DNA from: Amyelois transitella
Taxonomy: Eukaryota > Arthropoda > Insecta > Lepidoptera > Pyralidae
Direction: 5' to 3'
Length of the DNA: 64,000 nucleotides
NCBI RefSeq assembly: GCF_032362555.1
Contig: NC_083519.1
Span: forward strand, 7,457,501-7,521,500
Under the pieces are notes generated by a model that was not told where the DNA came from, did no database searches, and was given only the letters and a program-made list of their open reading frames with translations. Positions within the stretch are counted from its first letter, which is position 1. Each line of letters begins with the position of its first letter. Below are positions 27,194 through 40,618 of the stretch, piece by piece. A program made the position numbers and the translations under genes.

Positions 27194-29424
27194 ATTTGAT
27201 GCTATAGCATATTATTCCTTAATTTTGTCTGCATGACTTAGGGTCTGCCTTCAGAATCCAAGAATATAAAAAACTCCATAGCTCTGCTAAACTTAGTTTT
27301 TTTTAGTTTTTCTACACAGATGAGACATAGAATATTATTCAATTCGTCGTATGTAATTTATAAAAATATTTATTGGCAGACACAGGTAGGTTCGAACCAA
27401 GTTCCACTCTTACAAGTGGGATACCTAAGCAACTCTGTCATCGACGCCCTCACAGGTCGCTTAAGTCACAATACCTGTATGAGTATAGTTGCTTTTCAGG
27501 TCAACTTGATAAGATTTAATTCGAATTCCTGTATCACTCTGACGCTCTCACAGCTCACTTTGGTCACAGTTCGCCAGTATAATTCCTTTATAGTTATCAT
27601 ATTACGGTGCTGCTGGGCGCTACTCCATTACGTGTTATTGGTTTTATATGATCTCCGTGGGGTTTCTGCTGCACGTGCATTCAGCCAATTTAACGTCCGA
27701 TAGTTGCTAAGTCACAATATTGTGGTGTTTTAAAATTTACTTAAATAAACTTTGTAGGTTTAATTGGTATCTCTGAATGCTGATCTCTGAATAATAACGT
27801 CTCGGAATAAAAATGAACTGATTTTGATTGGCAGGTTTTAGATGTTCATATTGTTGAGTTATTTTTGCATAAAATAACTGTAGAACTACTTAAGGGTTGA
27901 CTCAGTTTAGCCTGCGGCTCCGCCCGCGTGAAAAATACCCTATTTCATTCTCCATTCTCCACACTGAGTACTTAAATGTAAGCAAAATTTCATATAGATC
28001 GGTTTAATGGTTTTCACTAGAAAGACGGACAATACTATAATTACCGATAATATATTTATATGACGAAGTCACTGACAGACAACAAACAGCCAATATACGG
28101 GGCGAAGGAAGCTGACATTTTGCTATATACAATAATATTATGTTCCTTTGGAAAGTATAGTCCCCTACACTCATAGGGAATATCTGCCGCTAAGGGGAAA
28201 TAAACGAAATAATTCAGTAAATAAAATTAAACAAACTAATATGCGAGTATATAAAACTCTTCCGTTACTAACTGACTGACTGACTCGTAGGCAAAGTACA
28301 GCCCAAATCGCTGGGTTTAGAGACTTGAAATTTGGTATGAAAGTTACCTACTTAGTACTAGGTGTGTATTTTCCAAAATTCACGTAGGCGGGAAATTACA
28401 AGTGTTTTTTGTACTTCGTAAAAACATATTTGTTTATTTTCTTTTTTATAATGGAACAAAATTAAAGTTCAGGCTGTTGAAGCGAATAATCACATTTTAA
28501 CTTGCCCGAACGTGATAAAACCCGACCACGCCAACCCTGTGGCAAATTGATAGGGTTACCACATAATACAGATACTAGATATGGCAACAATAAACTTTAA
28601 AATAATTTAATTTTAAGGCTTGGTTGAAGACTATTTGAATTGCTTGCCTTGAAAGCAATAAAATTCAAGCCGGCAATAGGCATAGGTGTTTAACTCTGTT
28701 CTTCGTAAAACAGTTTTTTGTTTTATTTTGATGTAAAAATAGTTGCGTGTATTTTTCAGCCCCTGTAGCATGGCTGCTGATATATAGGTAACTAGAGGAC
28801 GCCTACAGCACCAACCGCGTATTGCGCAAAATCCCTATTATTCTCATTCCCGTAGGAATATCGGGAAAAAGGGTGCACCCTTTACACCCTATACCAATAC
28901 ATAAGAAACCGACATCAAATTTAAAGTCTTTAGAGCCAGCAGTTAGTGCTATGCGTTTTCTGCCAGTCCGTCACACAGTAATGGAAGAGTTTTATATATA
29001 TAGACATCGCATCTTGTTTTCTTATAACGTTGGTATTGATTCAGAATTACCGAGCCCTACGGATCGAGTCGGCGATCTGAAACTTTGCTAACGAAATTGA
29101 TCAGACGTCATCTGTATGTAGTGTGCAGTGTTGAGTTGAATCTACACAACTTTTCTTATTAAGAATGTTGTTATTCTTATCAAGTTGTTAGGTATATCAA
29201 AACTTTGATTCCTTAACTTGTAAAGTAATGCCTGCATTTAGAGATTTTAAAAGTAATTAGGTATATTTTTGAATTTTTAGATTTGGTACTTCACTCTAAT
29301 ATAGGTACCAAAGAGTAGCATATAGGTATTGATAGCTGGTTCGATAATATTTGTGACTTTTAAGTGTGGTTTCATTATCTTGTCTTTCATAATTTAACTA
29401 GTCAATAGTGCTAATAATTATTCA

Positions 29425-29500
29425 AAAGGCGCACCTCGAGCCTCTCTAGAGAAGTGGGGATGTGATCGAGATTATCGCCAGGAGAAGTTTTAAAAATATA
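29425..29500. repeat. Retroelement-like dispersed segment
   Basis: Shares the cctctctagagaagtgggga...gccaggagaag pattern with 11880-11965 and 61760-61815. Confidence 0.45.
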
Positions 29501-30577
29501 ACCACTCTGTAGGTCACACTTATTATGATAGCTCATTGTTCCTGTGGGCCTTTTTAGTTCATTGTTTATTAGTGGATTTCTACGTCATTTTGTTTGGATT
29601 TCGTCATTTTTATTGTCCATTTTCAAAAAGCGAAATGTTCAATCTTTTCAATGGTTTCGGCTATTTTGAAAAACCTTATTCTTATTTTGCCCTACCTACA
29701 ATTAGCTACTTTAAATTAACTTTCGAATAAAGTTTGTAAGCGTTAATCAAGTACTGACAAGATGCTTTCTTGTATGTAATTCTTTAATTTTAAGAACTAT
29801 ACATAATATCAAAATCAGTAAAAAATAAAATAAAGAAATACAATTCCACTACTGCAAATATGCTTATTTTTATATAAAAGATATTTCATAGAAAATACAA
29901 TCTTTACTTATAACTTAGAATAATAGACAACGGCAGACTTATCCAAAAATTTGAAATTAATTGTAAAACTTACAGACTAGCTTCAAAATTCAATAACATA
30001 TTTGTCGGAATATCATTGTCAAAGAGTTTGTGATTTATACAGAAAAGTGGTTTGAAACTTTTTCGTAGTTTTGCTATAACAACTAGACTAGACACATTTT
30101 TTTCTATAGTCTAAAACAGCATCATACATTGAGGTATATTTCTACGCCAAATATTGCTTCTTTTGACATCGATTAAATTATGAAGAAAACCTTTTAAATT
30201 ATGAAGGCGATTTGAAAATAGCAACCGTATATGGAAAATATACCCGAATGTGTATAAATGCGAATTCGCACCGGCGAAAACTAATCAAAGAATGTTAATA
30301 ATTGTTTTATGATCTTATTTTAAGTAGTACCGACATCTTTGGTAGGTGTAGATTTTTGGATTTTGTAAAAATAAGTATTTTAATTTATAGTACACAATCT
30401 TATCTGTTATATTAAATGGTACTAATTGAATAGATATAACAATCAACTATGTTTGCGTCAAAGTAGGATATTATTGTACTAAAGTATGACCCATTGATGT
30501 AAAAGTCTTTTTTATGTTTACAGAACTACCAAAGTGTACCGGGAGATTCTTATAAAATAATAAAACAAACCAATCTA

Positions 30578-30583
30578 TTTATT
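30578..30583 (-). terminator. Poly(A) signal for the minus-strand fucosyltransferase
   Basis: TTTATT on the plus strand is AATAAA on the minus strand, 128 bp past the stop codon at 30711. Placement fits a 3' UTR end; no transcript evidence. Confidence 0.5.
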
Positions 30584-30710
30584 TTACTAATTTTTACAAG
30601 AATTCCGCGAAAAAATTTGAAACCACAAATTTGCATTAATTCTGTTCTATGAAAATGGTTTGAGTGTTACAGTAGTTTTTTTTATGCTCAGTTAATGAAA
30701 ACATAAATGC

Positions 30711-33107
30711 TCAATTTTTACATTTACTATTATAACCCTGATTCCACCACTGTCTAAAGTGATCATGGATATCGACATTCTGAGCTTTCTGTCGATCATT
30801 CAGTGCTGCGCAGATGTTACAAATTTCCCTCCCATTCTCCCCTTGTTCGTATCTGAAGTGGTTGCGCCATCGAAAGAAGTCATAATATCTGGTTTTGTTT
30901 TCCATTATCTCCTTCATAGTTATGGCTAGTTTCTCTGGACCAAGATCGCGAGCATTCAGGTAACTGCCTGGAGGTACAAACCTGAAAGTAAATAGGTATG
31001 ATTGATTGAAAAATCAGCATGATTTTGTTATCAGGAAAAGGTTTAAACCACCATGAGATAAATAATAAATATAATAATAAAGATTATAACACTAAGCCAA
31101 ACAGCTGAGCGTGGCCTATCAGTCTTTTCAAGACTGGTGGCTCTGTCTACCCCGCTAGGGATATAGACGTGATCATATGTATGTATGAGATAAATCATTG
31201 CTAATGCAGAACATCTATGAGTATTTATACTAATATTGTAAATATGCAGTGTTTATTTGTCTGGCTTTCAATCAAAATAGCTGAACCAATCTCCATAAAA
31301 TTGTATTGCGTACATTGGTGCAAGTCGTCTTAAACCTACCAGAAGCTAAAAGAGGACGAGGCCGCCCGCCATTGACCTTGTCAAGTGGTCAAGCACTAAC
31401 AAAGAACTCGACCAAGCCCAACTTCCCGGTGTGACAACCCAGAACAGATATACCGATACACCTGGCGCAAATTAGGAGACCCGACCCCAAATCTATACTA
31501 ATATTATAAAGCTGAAGAGTTTGTTTGTTTGAACGCGCTAATCTCAGGAACTACTGGTTCGAATTGAAAAATTCTTTTTGCGTTGAGTAGACCATTTACC
31601 GAGGAAGGCTTTAGGCTAACTATTTTACGCGAAAGAAGTCGCGGGCACAGCTAATAATACGATAAGAAGAAATTTAGTTAGGAGGTACTTTTTACGCGGG
31701 TGGAGAAACGGGCAAAAGCTAGTAGTACCTAAGGATATAAATTAAGTCGGTGTCAGGCTCACAAAAGATTCCTTTCTTACGGCAATATATAAACATATAG
31801 TGACATTGGTTTTTATTGAAGCACAGACATAAGACTTATATCTATATCTCAATAAACCCCATAGCCAATGGATCATTAATTTACAGAAAGGATCAAAGAA
31901 GAACACTCTCAATGAACACCGATAATAATAACATTTGGTACTGATTCATTCAGTTAGTAATTTTGTTTGATTATTTAATGTAAACGTGAAACGTGGTTCA
32001 TAAGGTTCTGTGATTAAGATTTTATTTTTCCCTTTCCCAAAATACATTCATACCATCACACCTGTCTCCCAAAGGGGTACGCAGAAACTATGGATTTACA
32101 CTTTCTACGATCCTTACAGACATCTCCCGTTTCCTCTTTTTTCAAAATTACAAATAAATCTTCAATAAAATTGGCACCTACCTAGAATAGTCTGCCCCGC
32201 CAAACACAACAGGAACAGCAAAGTTATTTAATGCGGTAAGTAGTTTCTCCGTGACGTAGTCTTCCGCGAAAGAATTCTCAAAAGAAAAGTAGAAATAATA
32301 GTCTTTCTTCAACATGTCGTAGCATTCATTGGCTTTACTTCTTGGACACTCTAAATCACCGCACTTGCCGTACACATCTAACGTTATATTTAACTTTGAT
32401 AGCTCTGGCTTTAGCTTTTTTACAAAATCTTCTCTGCCTCCTAAAGTGGTACAGTGAGTTACAAACCAGGCAGCAGTTTTAGACTTTCCGTCCAATACAG
32501 CTTTAGTTTCTTCATCATCTATTGGTTTCATTTCTTCAGGCCATTCCATCTTTGGTTTCGGGCCAACTTCAACACCATCCAAATTATAAATTAGTATATA
32601 TGACCATCGCACATCAGAGTCCAGTTTGTAAGTCCAAGTCCAGTTGAAAAACTTCTCCAGTACGGCTTTACAAGCCATTCTGTTTGGGGCAGACTCGGTG
32701 GCTCCAAATACAAACTTTTGTGTCAACGATCTCTCTTGAGGTAATTGATCTTGATTCATTCTAATTACGTCATTGCCATTAAAAACTATGGCATCAAAAT
32801 CTTTGATATGAGGTAAATACGTTCTGTTGTCAGTGACAAAACAGTTTTGGTAAGGACAATTGAGTTGTACGAACTTACTTGGCCCTTTGCCCATATGATA
32901 GAAAGGCGACACTTCTCCTGTAGTCCATTGCAATATGTAATAAATTTTTGGATCGCTTATGTTCGCCGCAGGTGTGCATGCATTGAAGTCAGTCGTTATA
33001 TAAACGTAATAAATAAAAATCACTATACACGTCAAGCATAAAAATAAAAATTTATACTTTTGAGGGTTATTTTGTGATGCAACGAGAGGCAGCCATTTTT
33101 GCGTCAT
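30711..33107 (-). CDS. Alpha-1,3-fucosyltransferase (GT10), paralogue 1
   Basis: Two exons, 33107-32182 and 30981-30711, joined in phase 2 (AG|G, Arg), give 398 residues ending in TGA. It is a type II Golgi protein: a short cytosolic tail, one membrane anchor at about 20-37, almost no stem, then the catalytic domain. The GT10 donor-site block runs from about 270, with SFENS (E277, N278) and DYVTEKL (K288), followed by AVPVVFGG and the PPGSYLN segment just after the splice. Family enzymes transfer fucose from GDP-fucose to GlcNAc in alpha-1,3 linkage; the acceptor here is unknown, and the overall look is of the insect FucTC-like group. The 1,200-bp intron is filled with repeats. The second intron of the neighbouring paralogue is absent here: sequence reads straight through EQGEN at that point. 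Divergently oriented to 38470-40383. Confidence 0.93.
31090..31188 (+). repeat. Retroposon-like family, 3' half (fucosyltransferase intron)
   Basis: Contains acagctgagcgtggcctatc, caagactggtggctctgtct and atagacgtgatc with a GTATGTATG tail. Lies in the intron of the minus-strand fucosyltransferase, antisense to it. Confidence 0.8.
31355..31490 (+). repeat. Non-LTR retrotransposon fragment (C-terminal RT tail)
   Basis: Conceptual reading gives RGRGRPPLT near the start and a LPGVTTQN motif about 20 codons later, resembling the C-terminal tail of moth RTE/CR1-type reverse transcriptases. Frames are broken. It lies between two Helitron-like pieces, so the insertions are nested. Confidence 0.6.
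31492..31655 (+). mobile_element. Non-autonomous Helitron-like element
   Basis: Starts TCTATACTAATATTATAAAG and ends CGCGGGCACAGCTAAT. The body matches the reverse complement of 9883-10151 (ctcaggaactactggttc; gaggaaggctttaggct). No coding capacity. Confidence 0.72.
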
Positions 33108-33595
33108 GGTTTTAAGATCTTTGAATTAATCAATATGAAACCAAACATATTTTTCCATTATACCTAAGTCACATTGGATACGGTCCGTAGGAAAATCATT
33201 TACTCAAATTATTAACAACATTTTTGTCATGATTACATGTTCTTTTTTTTGAAATCTATAGAATTGTAGTAATGGTCAGATTATAGCGAATACTGAAACG
33301 AGGCACTTTGATAATTCTAACAATCAAACTAAATATAACGTTTTTATATACAATTTAAAGTATAATGAATAAACTGTTCTTCTATTCAAATGTGTGGGCA
33401 GAGACTAACATTAGTAATATCCATTGATATGATAACATTGTCAGATATGATAAGAGTATACACATATATATACTTTATACACATGTATACTTTGTAATAT
33501 ACCTACACCATTGTATGAATCACCTTGAAAGAGTACCATGCTATGATTATGAAGTGTTTAAGCAAAAAATATACGTACATAGCATACCTTGTGTA

Positions 33596-33832
33596 ATAGG
33601 ACAACTCCATCTCTTTCCCATGGATGTTGTAAAAGGCGACTAAATAATAGGCTTATTAACTTGGGATTTTTCTTTTAGGCGACGGGCTAACAACCTGTCA
33701 CTATATGAATCTCAATTTTATCATTAAGCCAAACAGCTGAACGTGGCTTATCAGTCTTGCCAAGACTGTTGGCTGCTTCTACCCCGCAAGGTATATAGAC
33801 GTGATAACATGTATGTATATACATACATAGTT
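33596..33832 (+). repeat. Retroposon-like family, nearly full length
   Basis: Carries the head actccatctctttcccatgg with gttgtaaaaggcgac, the middle gcgacgggctaacaacctgt, and the end ctgaacgtggcttatcagtc with atagacgtgataac, followed by ATGTATGTATATACATAC. No TIRs; the ATGT tail fits a retroposed element. Confidence 0.85.
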
Positions 33833-35782
33833 CATAGAGTATCTACAAAGATTATCTTTTAGGCAAAACCCGTTGTAATAAAGGGTCGACTGACTTAGAA
33901 AACCCAAAGTATAGCGGACCTACGTTATCATACTGGCTGCTTAAGATTGCCTGGAGACTCTTAGTTCAACCACTGTGTAGCTAAAGAGATCAGTAAAATT
34001 AAATAAAATTTTAATATATTACTAAACAGTTAGTTCGGGATGTGAAATATATCATTCTGTCCCACTAATAAACTAAATTTCATCAAAATAGGGAACCCAT
34101 TTAGCAAAGCGATTAATTTTAACTTTCAAGGTTAACATATTTTCATTCCTGGGAATTCTCAAGGAAAAGGTCTCCAGGAAATTCTAAAATTTAATATCGA
34201 TCACTACTCATAACAACATATAATTAAGTCCTCCTATTTGCTCTATCTGTATGTATACGCTAATCTCGGAAAGTTGTAGTCGGATTTAGTTTTTCCTGTT
34301 TAAGATGTTTGAAAGAGTTTTCTGTGGCAGGTTTATATTTATAAATACTACGGATATGGCGGGCCTCTAGTCTATTACTAATATAATTTGACTTAGGTGT
34401 AATTCTTACTCCTAGATATATTTTAATGCCCTCATGATTTCAACATCTCCAAAGTAAGATAACGTAGCTAAACGCCTGAAATTAATGTCTAAAATGAAAT
34501 TAACCTAAATGGAAACTCAGTTATCAGCCGGCCTTATCTCGATAGTTATGATAAGTTAGCTAGACTGTTAATGAATACGACAGGTTGCAAAGTTTGTACA
34601 GTCGGGATTAGATAAGTCTGAGCACTGAGCAGGTAACTAGGTCTTCTGCCCCTGGCTGTAGGTACTCTGTTTTACAATCAATAGTATCTTTAATTCCGAT
34701 TTTCATAACCACAAGGCTTAATGACAAGGCGAAATATTACAACGAGAAATATAGAAAGTTAGAATACGAAACTAATTATATTTGTTTATTCACGTGTTAA
34801 CTACTAAACCGATCTTTATGAAATGTAGCTTACATTTAATGTAGACTACAGAAGACATAGGTTTCTTTTTACGCGGATGAAATCGCGGGCGAAAGAAAAC
34901 TTATGTGATATATTGTAGAAAGATATTTTTTCGTCTTTGGAACAATTACGGAAATCGGAACAAAATTGGACAATTGACTAGGTAAAGAAAGCTTTGACAA
35001 GAGTTAGCTCTTAAATTTAAAAAGAAGAACTATGTAAAGTACGGAAAAGCAATTTTCTTTAAAATCATTACAAATTTTATATTGACTACCATTGCAAAAG
35101 ATATCGTTTTTGTAACTAAATAAAAAAATATGTAATGAATAATTTCTGATCAAAACAGAGGCAGAGCAAAGGGTTCAAAAGAAAAATAATCGAGTGTATC
35201 AAAAACAACATTGCCAAAATAAATATTATAGAATTGTTTTGTATATATGATATGATACACACGGAAAAACGCCAATTTTTCACGGTTGATACCGACACAT
35301 TTTTTTACATATCTATACCTAATCGTTACGCGATGACTCGGCCAATTTTTGTTGATGTCGCGTTTGTTAGAAAGAGTTTACTTCAGTTAATCCATTCTAA
35401 ATAATAGAGGTACGAGGATATCTAATGTATTAACAAAACAACAGTCTTTATGTTTATTTCCTAATTTCAAACAAGCAGTCTCGGTATAAAATGGGTCACA
35501 TACAAAAGGACAATCGGATCATGAAACTATATCATTATGGTAAAAAAATATGGGATTAAAGTATGCTGTTAAATAACCCGGTCAGTTCAAGATTTTTTAT
35601 GTTGACTAGGTCAACTTAAATATCTTAGTCTTGGTAATTTATTAAACTGATCAGAGAGACGACTCAGAACCTCGTCAGTTAAAGGCAAGCACATTACCAC
35701 TTCACCACACCAGTGGCACAAACAAAATAATCTTCGAAGGCCCTTTCAAAATTCTCTAGGTATTTACTGCAAATGCAAATGC

Positions 35783-35858
35783 AGTGTGGTTTCCGGCACC
35801 AGTACAAAAAAGAATAGGAACACTCCATCTCTTTCCCATGGATGTCGTAAAAGGCTAG
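35783..35858 (+). repeat. Retroposon-like family, 5' fragment
   Basis: Only the head is present: gtgtggtttccggcaccagt, aaaaaagaataggaac and cccatggatgtcgtaaaagg. The match stops at 35858. Confidence 0.8.
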
Positions 35859-38469
35859 AGAAAATTTCATTTTGAGTCACGATCATAGATGAATTGAGCA
35901 CTTGAGCGCTAACGCGAGCAAAATATGCTAGTTTTGTATTGCTAATATCTTGGTTACATTGCGACACTTAGTAACTTTTTCGATTACCTGCAAAACTTGG
36001 AAAGCGGGCATCTAATCAAAAGTTAAGATCACAAATATATCTTTAGTTTCGCTCACTTTGATTCTAATCCATCTATAGGCCATTACTAAGATGAATGTTA
36101 GGAACGTAAGTACATATATATTTTTCTAGCTGTGGCTACGTGCATACGTCTCACATAAAAATTAGAAATATAGAAATTATAAACCAATTTAAAAAATATA
36201 TATGTTCCCAAGAGCTAATGAAATGTCGACATAAAAATATTATTTATTTATCTAACCTACAAATAAAATAGTATTCACAAAGAAAAAATATAAAATTAAG
36301 TATTTATTTAAGTATGTCTGTTATCTAAATCATCTACTTACATAAAACTTGAAAGGTAAAAAACTAATAATTTTGTAGTAATAAAACATATACGTTAATA
36401 TTGTAGGTAATTTCACGGTGTCAACCCTACCTTAATGCTACCTTCAACAAAATAAATCAAATTAATATTTATTCAAAATGTCAATTTATCAAAAAAGGTC
36501 CCAAAAATATTGAGGCTGCATGTTACAGTCATTTTATAATTAAGTGGATACTCTAAGGTTACAGTACATTTGCCTTGGTCCTTTGACTAAGTTATAACAA
36601 CAAAGACATTTTAATAATTCTTTGAAGATAAATAAAGGTTATACTATCTAACTTCAGAAATGAGGACACTGATTGACTAACATATCAACGTACCTACAGC
36701 CTAACTGCTGAGTATTGAAATTTTAGCACGTAGGTTTCTTATGAAGTCTAAGAGTAATTATAAGAAAGGATTCTCTGAAATTAGGGATTAAGTGGGTGTT
36801 TACGGTGGAAGAGTATTTTTTTTAGTGGGCGGAGAAGTCTAGTTCTTCATAAATGAAATAAAATATAATTTAAAATCGTATCACAACATACCAATACACA
36901 GAAAAAGTTAATATATATATAGGTATAACGCATAACTGGTACTGACACAAAAACCTAAACCAATTCATGAAACCCATATTAAGCCATATTTATAAGCTGA
37001 GATCAGGTCAGTGAAAATAAGCTTCTAATAATATTAAATAGCTAGATAGTTATTTTTTATTTGTGGCACACTAAACGTAGTAAGCCAAGTACCTAGCTAC
37101 CTTTAGAACTAATGTGCGCGACCTCCGAAATGTTGTTAGGAGTCGATACCCCATACAATAAAATTATCTTATAATGTTTTCTTTTCAAATTGTGCATAAT
37201 ATTCTCGCTCAAATGTTCGGCTTATACCTCTTTGATCTTACGTTTATTTACTTTAATTATAAAATTTAAAAGATAACTGAAGATAGTTTTTGTTTTAAGT
37301 TTAGCCATGCCCGCAATGGGCATCTTTTTAATAATATTTAAATAAAGTATGTAAATATTTAACAAAAAAAAAACTTTTAAGCAAAATGTACACTAAATTT
37401 AGAAAAAAATTACAATAATTAAACTCAGAATAACACGTGCTATGATTAAAACTCGAAAATGAGGCGAACGTTGCAAAAAAATTACAGTAGGTACCTACTT
37501 TATAAACTATGTATATAGATCATCAGAGCCTATTCAAATTTTACGATTTTAATGTCGAAGGCTGTATGCGCCCTGCTTAGAAATATTTAATTAATCTATT
37601 TACACGAGGAATAGATAATTACTTAGATCTATTGATAACAGTTTTCCTCAACGAGTTACTTATCTATGTGATAGTGTTATCGCCGCTCAATAATTGGACA
37701 CGCCAGGTGATAGCAAAATTCCTTTTTGGGGTTAGGGAATATCCATAAAATGGTTTATTTGTGGTGACAGTGTCAGTACTGTTGTGTCTTAAGTTACACG
37801 TAAAAATAGTCTTACACACCGTGATTGAAATTTGAACCGGCTATTCCTAGAGATAACGAAGAAGTGGACATTGAAAAAAAATATGAAGATACATTTTTGT
37901 TATTTTTAACAATAATTGTGTGCATATACATAGTAACAGCTACGTGCTAAATGAATATATAAAATTATGACCAGCTATAGAAAATTATAAGACACTTTGA
38001 GGATTCCCTTCAGCGAATAACGAGAAATGCACAATGCAAATGAGACTTCATTTCACACATCAGATGTATTGACGATATTGGCTGATATATTGATGAAGAA
38101 TAATTAAATACTCAGGTACCAATGTTAATCTGACCTGTTGAGACTTTGTAATAATGTATGCCACAGATTTGATGTTTTCGGACAATTACCTACACACGTG
38201 CTGTGTTCAAATTATATAGTATAGTTGATGACCCAATTAATTTTAGAAGTGAACATGACATGTGAAAAGGTGTGGTCCTTATTTAAAAGGAGGTTATAAT
38301 AAGTGTCTAATCTAAACTAGATACCTATTACCCTATTACCTTACAGTGACATTTTATCCTTATTTTAAAAAGCAGACATTTAATATGACGGCTAGAAAAT
38401 AAACATGTGTAAGTATTGAAATGTGCATCTAGTATGCGGATACCTTCATCATATCATATGTAATGTGTA

Positions 38470-40383
38470 ATGTTTAATAAAATGGAAAACATTAACATTA
38501 ATAGATCATCCTATTTGGGAAAGGGATTTATAATCATCTGTATATTAGCCTTTGTGGTTTATATGTATTATGCTAAATATCTTATTGAAGAGAATTACAA
38601 CTGGAAATGGAATTCTAATGATCTTACTGATTTGAAGACAAACTATGATATGGAATACCCAACTTCTGATGATGCTATCACAAGTACAATAGAAGGCCAA
38701 ACAAAAGACAGAGAATCAACAACTCTTGTAAGTATTTCACAAACTGTTACAGAAACGACAAATAAAACGACCACAGTCGATATCGAAAAATTAAGGAGAG
38801 TAACTATTCTGCAGTGGTCTTCAGGGAGAAACTCTCCGTTTTATCACATGGGAAGACAAAATATAAATTTCATCAAATTATCATGCCCTTTCAGCAACTG
38901 CTATGTGACTGATTACAAAAGATACTTTAAAAGCTTTAATCAATTTGATGCTATTCTTTTTAATGGTAATTTTGTTATTTATAAAGATAAAAATGAGTTA
39001 CCCCAAGATCGTTCACCTACGCAAATGTATGTATTTGGTGCAACAGAATCAGCTCATAACAATCCTGCTTGTAAGCCGGTTTTGGACAATTTCTTTAATT
39101 GGACTTATACTTATAGATTAGATTCAGACGTACGTTGGTCATACATTCTGATATATGACAAGAACGGCACTGAAGTTGGTCCTAAATCAAACATGTCATG
39201 GCCTAAAGAAATGGATCCTATTGATGAAAATACCAAATCAATTCTAGATGGTAAATCAAAGACTGCAGCTTGGTTTGTCTCACACTGTAATACCTTGAGT
39301 AAAAGAGAAAATTTTGCTAAAGAGGTGGAAAAGGAACTGCAAAAGATTGATGATAATATGTCAGTCGATGTATACGGATCATGTGGAAAATTTGATTGCC
39401 CGAGAAGCAGTGCAGATAGGTGCTACGGCTTAGTGAAAAAGGACTACTATTTCTACTTCTCATTCGAAAATTCGTTCGCTGTAGACTACGTCACGGAGAA
39501 GTTGCTGACGGCATTAAACAACTTTGCAGTCCCTGTGGTGTATGGTGGAGCTGATTACTCTAGGTATACATATAAAAGATCTTCCTTGTTTTTAAGTTCA
39601 AAAGTACAGGTGGTGGTAGTAAAAACCTTTGTCTGGGGACACTTCCTCAGTAGAGGCTGCGATTGTATATCTAAGTTTCTAAGTTAATTTAAGATGTCAC
39701 TTATAAAGTAAGACCTAGTCTGAAACTTTTTCAAAAGACAATGTTTCAAATGTATTCTTCCTTTTTACAGATATTTACCGCCTGGCAGTTACCTCAACGG
39801 TCTTGAACTCGGGCCAGAAAAGCTTGCGATCACCATGAAAGAGATCATTGACAACAAAACCCGGTACTACGACTTCTTCAGATGGAGGAACCATTTCACA
39901 TACAAACAGGTAAATAAGAAATAACTTTCAAAAGAATGTATTAAAAAGGTTTCATTTCATCGTCAGAAAGAAGCACTCGCATTATCATTTCTGTCGTTGT
40001 ATTTATCAGTAGCCTAGTTTTTTGAACCCGAGACTCACAGTCATAGTACCAGAAAGCCTACAATCTGCACATAAAGTTATGGGATATATGGAAAATCTAC
40101 AAAGATTTTCATACTCCACCCTGTAATGTAGGTATGTTCTTGTACAAAATTTCATGGAGATCAGATCAGTGACTGCGACGAAGTAACAAAAGCTATATTA
40201 ACTATTTGGGATTGAGATAATTACGATTTAATTTTTATATTACAGGGCGAGAATGATACCGAAATCTGTAACATCTGTACAGCATTGAACGATCCGGAGA
40301 AAGTAGCGGCGAATAGCGTGTATGAAGACTTCAGAGACTGGTGGTATCCAGAGTGGAGGGACCACCACAAATGTAAAAAATGA
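38470..40383 (+). CDS. Alpha-1,3-fucosyltransferase (GT10), paralogue 2
   Basis: Three exons: 38470-39563, 39771-39909 and 40246-40383, all with GT-AG borders, give 456 residues. The start could also be the in-frame ATG at 38482 (Met5). One membrane anchor (about 19-34) is followed by a long stem (about 36-105) rich in Thr/Ser, then a catalytic domain closely matching paralogue 1. It keeps SFENS, DYVTEKL, AVPVVYGG, RYLPPGSYLN and the C-terminal RWRNHF and CNIC motifs. It should use GDP-fucose in the Golgi lumen. The first intron sits at the same place and phase as in paralogue 1 (phase 2, in the Arg of DYSR). The second intron (39910-40245) is phase 0, between Gln and Gly, and is missing from paralogue 1. 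The order and orientation suggest an inverted tandem duplication. Confidence 0.94.
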
Positions 40384-40612
40384 TAAAATCAATTTGTTCA
40401 GAAATCAATTAAAATAATGACCAAGTGCCAAATTAGGGACTAACCAACTTAAGGAACATTTTCTCGTGTCTGTTTATTTATACTTTTGTACATTATTTTT
40501 AAGTTTTTTATTTTTTTTGCTGGCCCTTTTACAAATATATTTTATATGTTTTTTAAAACATTTTGTTACTTATTTCACAACACGTGTGATACAAAAATCA
40601 TACAAGTACCTA

Positions 40613-40618
40613 AATAAA
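40613..40618 (+). terminator. Poly(A) signal candidate for fucosyltransferase 2
   Basis: AATAAA about 230 bp past the stop. A second AATAAA is at 40678-40683; either could be used. Confidence 0.5.

Larger units (their letters stand above)
24379..30577. other. Intergenic, no gene supported
   Basis: AT-rich DNA between the GPCR exon and the first fucosyltransferase. It contains a short AT microsatellite (25018-25047) and degraded copies of a moth repeat with gcggctccgcccgcgtg-type phrases (around 25590, 27910, also 13200 and 22650). Also present are a LINE-like 3' tail (27105-27193) and a retroelement-like segment at 29425-29500. The longest open frame (27320-27703, 127 codons) has no motif and unremarkable composition. 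Confidence 0.5.
33108..38469. other. Intergenic space between divergent fucosyltransferases
   Basis: About 5.4 kb that should hold both promoters. No exon was found. It contains one full retroposon-like copy (33596-33832), a 5' fragment (35783-35858), and Helitron-like debris near 34780-34890 (tttttacgcggatgaaatcg). No shared core promoter motif could be defined by eye. Confidence 0.55.

Noticed and set aside
27320-27703. 127-codon open frame
   Set aside because: Overlaps repeat-like text (ggttcgaaccaagttcc region) and has no recognisable domain.
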